DNA of 64,000 bases. It comes from Clusia tigrina. Its lineage: Eukaryota; Arthropoda; Insecta; Diptera; Clusiidae. The DNA lies in contig OV050030.1 in the NCBI GenBank assembly GCA_920105625.2, positions 236,995,889 to 237,059,888 of the forward strand. The letters run 5' to 3'. The translations under genes were made by a program, and so were the position numbers. This document shows, one piece after another, positions 63,145 to 64,000 of the stretch (its first letter is position 1; every line of letters starts with the position of its first letter). The notes beneath the pieces were generated by a model, which searched no databases, was not told where the DNA came from, and saw nothing but the letters and a program-made list of their open reading frames with translations.

Positions 63145-64000
63145 TTACAAGCATCTGTATGTTGCAAACTTTGATAGGTGTAGGACGTACCGTATAGAAG
63201 GTAGGGCCATTTGAAGTTTTATCACTGTTTGATTTGGGACTCAAGGGTAGCATAGCTTTGAGCGATAGCTCAAATTGACCAGAGGCTCGAGTACTTTATT
63301 GTTACAAAATTTCAAGGTTTTATGACACTCCAGTAAAAAGCTACAAGCATTTGTATGTTGCAAACTTTGATAGGTGTAGGACGTACCGTATAGAAGTTAG
63401 GGCCATTTGAAGTTTTATCAGTGTTTGATTTGGGACTCAATCGTAGCAAAGCTTTGAGCGATAGCTTAAATTGACAAGAGGCTCGAGTTCTTTATTGTTA
63501 CAAAATTTCAAGGTTTTATGACGCTCCAGTAAAAAGTTACAAGCATTTGTATGTTGCAAACTTTGACAGGTATAGGATGCACCGTATAGAAGTTAGGGCC
63601 ATTTGAAGTTTTATCAGTGTTTGATTTGGGACTGAAGGGTAGCATAGCTTTGAGCGATAGCTTAAATTGACAAGAGGCTCGAGTTACAAAATGTCTAGGT
63701 TTTATTCCGCTCCAGTAAAAAGTTACAAGCATTTGTATGTTGCAAACTTTGATAGGTGTAGGACGTACCGTATAGAAGCTATGGCCAATTGAAGTTATAT
63801 CAGTGTTTGATTTGGGACTCAAGGGTAGCATAGCTTTGAGCGATAGCTTAAATTGACAAGAGGCGCGAGTACTTTATTGTTACAAAATTTCAAGGTTTTA
63901 TGACGCTCTAGTAAAAAGCTACAAGCATTTGTATGTTGCAAACTTTCATAGGTGTAGGTCGTACCGTATAGAAGTTAGGGCCATTTGAAGTTTTATCAGT
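63145..64000 (+). repeat. Repeat of 59246-60101, running off the window
   Basis: Contains the last 186-bp monomer (63537-63722, with 'attccgctcc' as at 59638) and 'gaagctatgg'. It ends with an 82-bp partial monomer (63919-64000). The array continues beyond the window. Confidence 0.9.

Larger units (their letters stand above)
1..64000 (+). repeat. Satellite DNA array, 196-bp monomer, about 327.4 copies
   Basis: The whole window is a head-to-tail array of one 196-bp monomer. Taking phase 1 at the 'ttacaagcat' start, position 1 is phase 1 and position 64000 is phase 82. The expected length for 327 monomers plus 82 bp is 64,174; the 174-bp shortfall equals the sum of the indels I could find, so nothing foreign is inserted. 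All copies are on the same strand and keep G-rich over C-rich skew. No protein gene, RNA gene, transposon or CRISPR array is present. Frames open for 60-107 codons are repeat by-products, since 196 = 3x65+1. Satellite arrays of this size are typical of eukaryotic heterochromatin; centromeric, pericentromeric or subtelomeric location cannot be told apart from sequence alone. I do not recognise the satellite family or host. Confidence 0.99.

Noticed and set aside
16679..63831. Short open frames of 61-107 codons, many nearly identical (for example minus strand 16679-16897, 47311-47634, 61950-62273)
   Set aside because: They are translations of the satellite. 196 bp shifts the frame by one per monomer, so frames close within about 72 codons; the 107-codon ones exist only because the 186-bp monomers (3x62) keep the frame, and the 86-codon one at 46361-46621 because of a 195-bp monomer. 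They have no recognisable domain and vary freely between copies.
1..64000. CRISPR array
   Set aside because: Repeats are 196 bp, directly abutting, and all of the period is repeat; there are no short repeats with unique spacers and no cas genes.
1..64000. Telomere-like motif: TTAGGG (and TTTAGGG in 'gaatttaggg' monomers) once per monomer
   Set aside because: A single hexamer or heptamer every 196 bp, often mutated ('gttagag', 'gttaggccc'), is expected from the monomer text and is not a telomeric tract.
1..64000. Transposon-derived tandem repeat (LTR, Helitron or MITE)
   Set aside because: No coding domain, terminal inverted repeat, primer-binding site or target duplication was seen, and the register of the monomer is never interrupted.
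1..64000. Bacterial or phage origin
   Set aside because: 64 kb without a gene, made only of a nucleosome-length satellite with higher-order repeats, has no counterpart known to me in bacteria.
1..64000. The entire array as an assembly artefact
   Set aside because: Copies differ by ordered private variants and nested periods, which a simple assembly loop would not make. Local artefact remains possible only for the apparently identical 2156-bp pair.

Overview
This window contains no gene that I can support. All 64,000 bases are one uninterrupted tandem satellite array. The basic monomer is 196 bp (reference copy 8224-8419; 73 G+C of 196, about 37%). All copies run head to tail in the same orientation. 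I reconciled the monomer phase from base 1 to base 64,000: 327 complete monomers plus 82 bp, with a net loss of 174 bp. The individual indels I found (three larger deletion types of 17, 11 and 10 bp, a 6-bp type, and scattered single-base changes) add up to exactly that figure. There is therefore no hidden transposon, unique insert, inversion or register break.

A 64-kb block of nucleosome-sized satellite with higher-order repeats (HORs) points to constitutive heterochromatin of a eukaryote, either centromeric/pericentromeric or subtelomeric. I do not recognise the monomer and cannot name the species. The general look (AT-rich, ~200 bp, many HOR lengths in short reach) fits a plant, but an animal is possible.

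Layout, left to right. (A) 1-7439: an 11-monomer HOR of 2153 bp, in one 10-monomer copy, two full copies and one broken copy. (T1) 7440-10557: shuffled, more divergent monomers. (B) 10558-15229: a 10-monomer HOR of 1949/1950 bp, two and a half copies. (T2) 15230-16510: irregular. (C) 16511-20853: an 11-monomer tandem duplication of 2156 bp with no mismatch noticed. (D-F) about 20.5-39.3 kb: a mosaic in which 4- to 9-monomer cassettes recur at spacings of 11, 14, 16, 17, 21, 23, 28 and 51 monomers. (G) 39335-43838: irregular mixture. (H) 43839-64000: a family marked by 186-bp deletion monomers, with a 4-monomer duplication, a 29-monomer HOR of 5662 bp that itself contains two 8-monomer units of 1565 bp, then 6- and 18-monomer repeats to the end.

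The short open frames (60-107 codons) are by-products of the repeat. Because 196 leaves remainder 1 on division by 3, the frame shifts each monomer; only monomers with 10- or 1-base deletions let a frame run further. The interest of the window is how the array evolves (nested unequal exchange, gene conversion, monomer gain and loss), together with a few conserved sub-motifs: a near-palindrome completed twice by different mutations, a minus-strand AATAAA in nearly every monomer, and traces of an older half-length unit.
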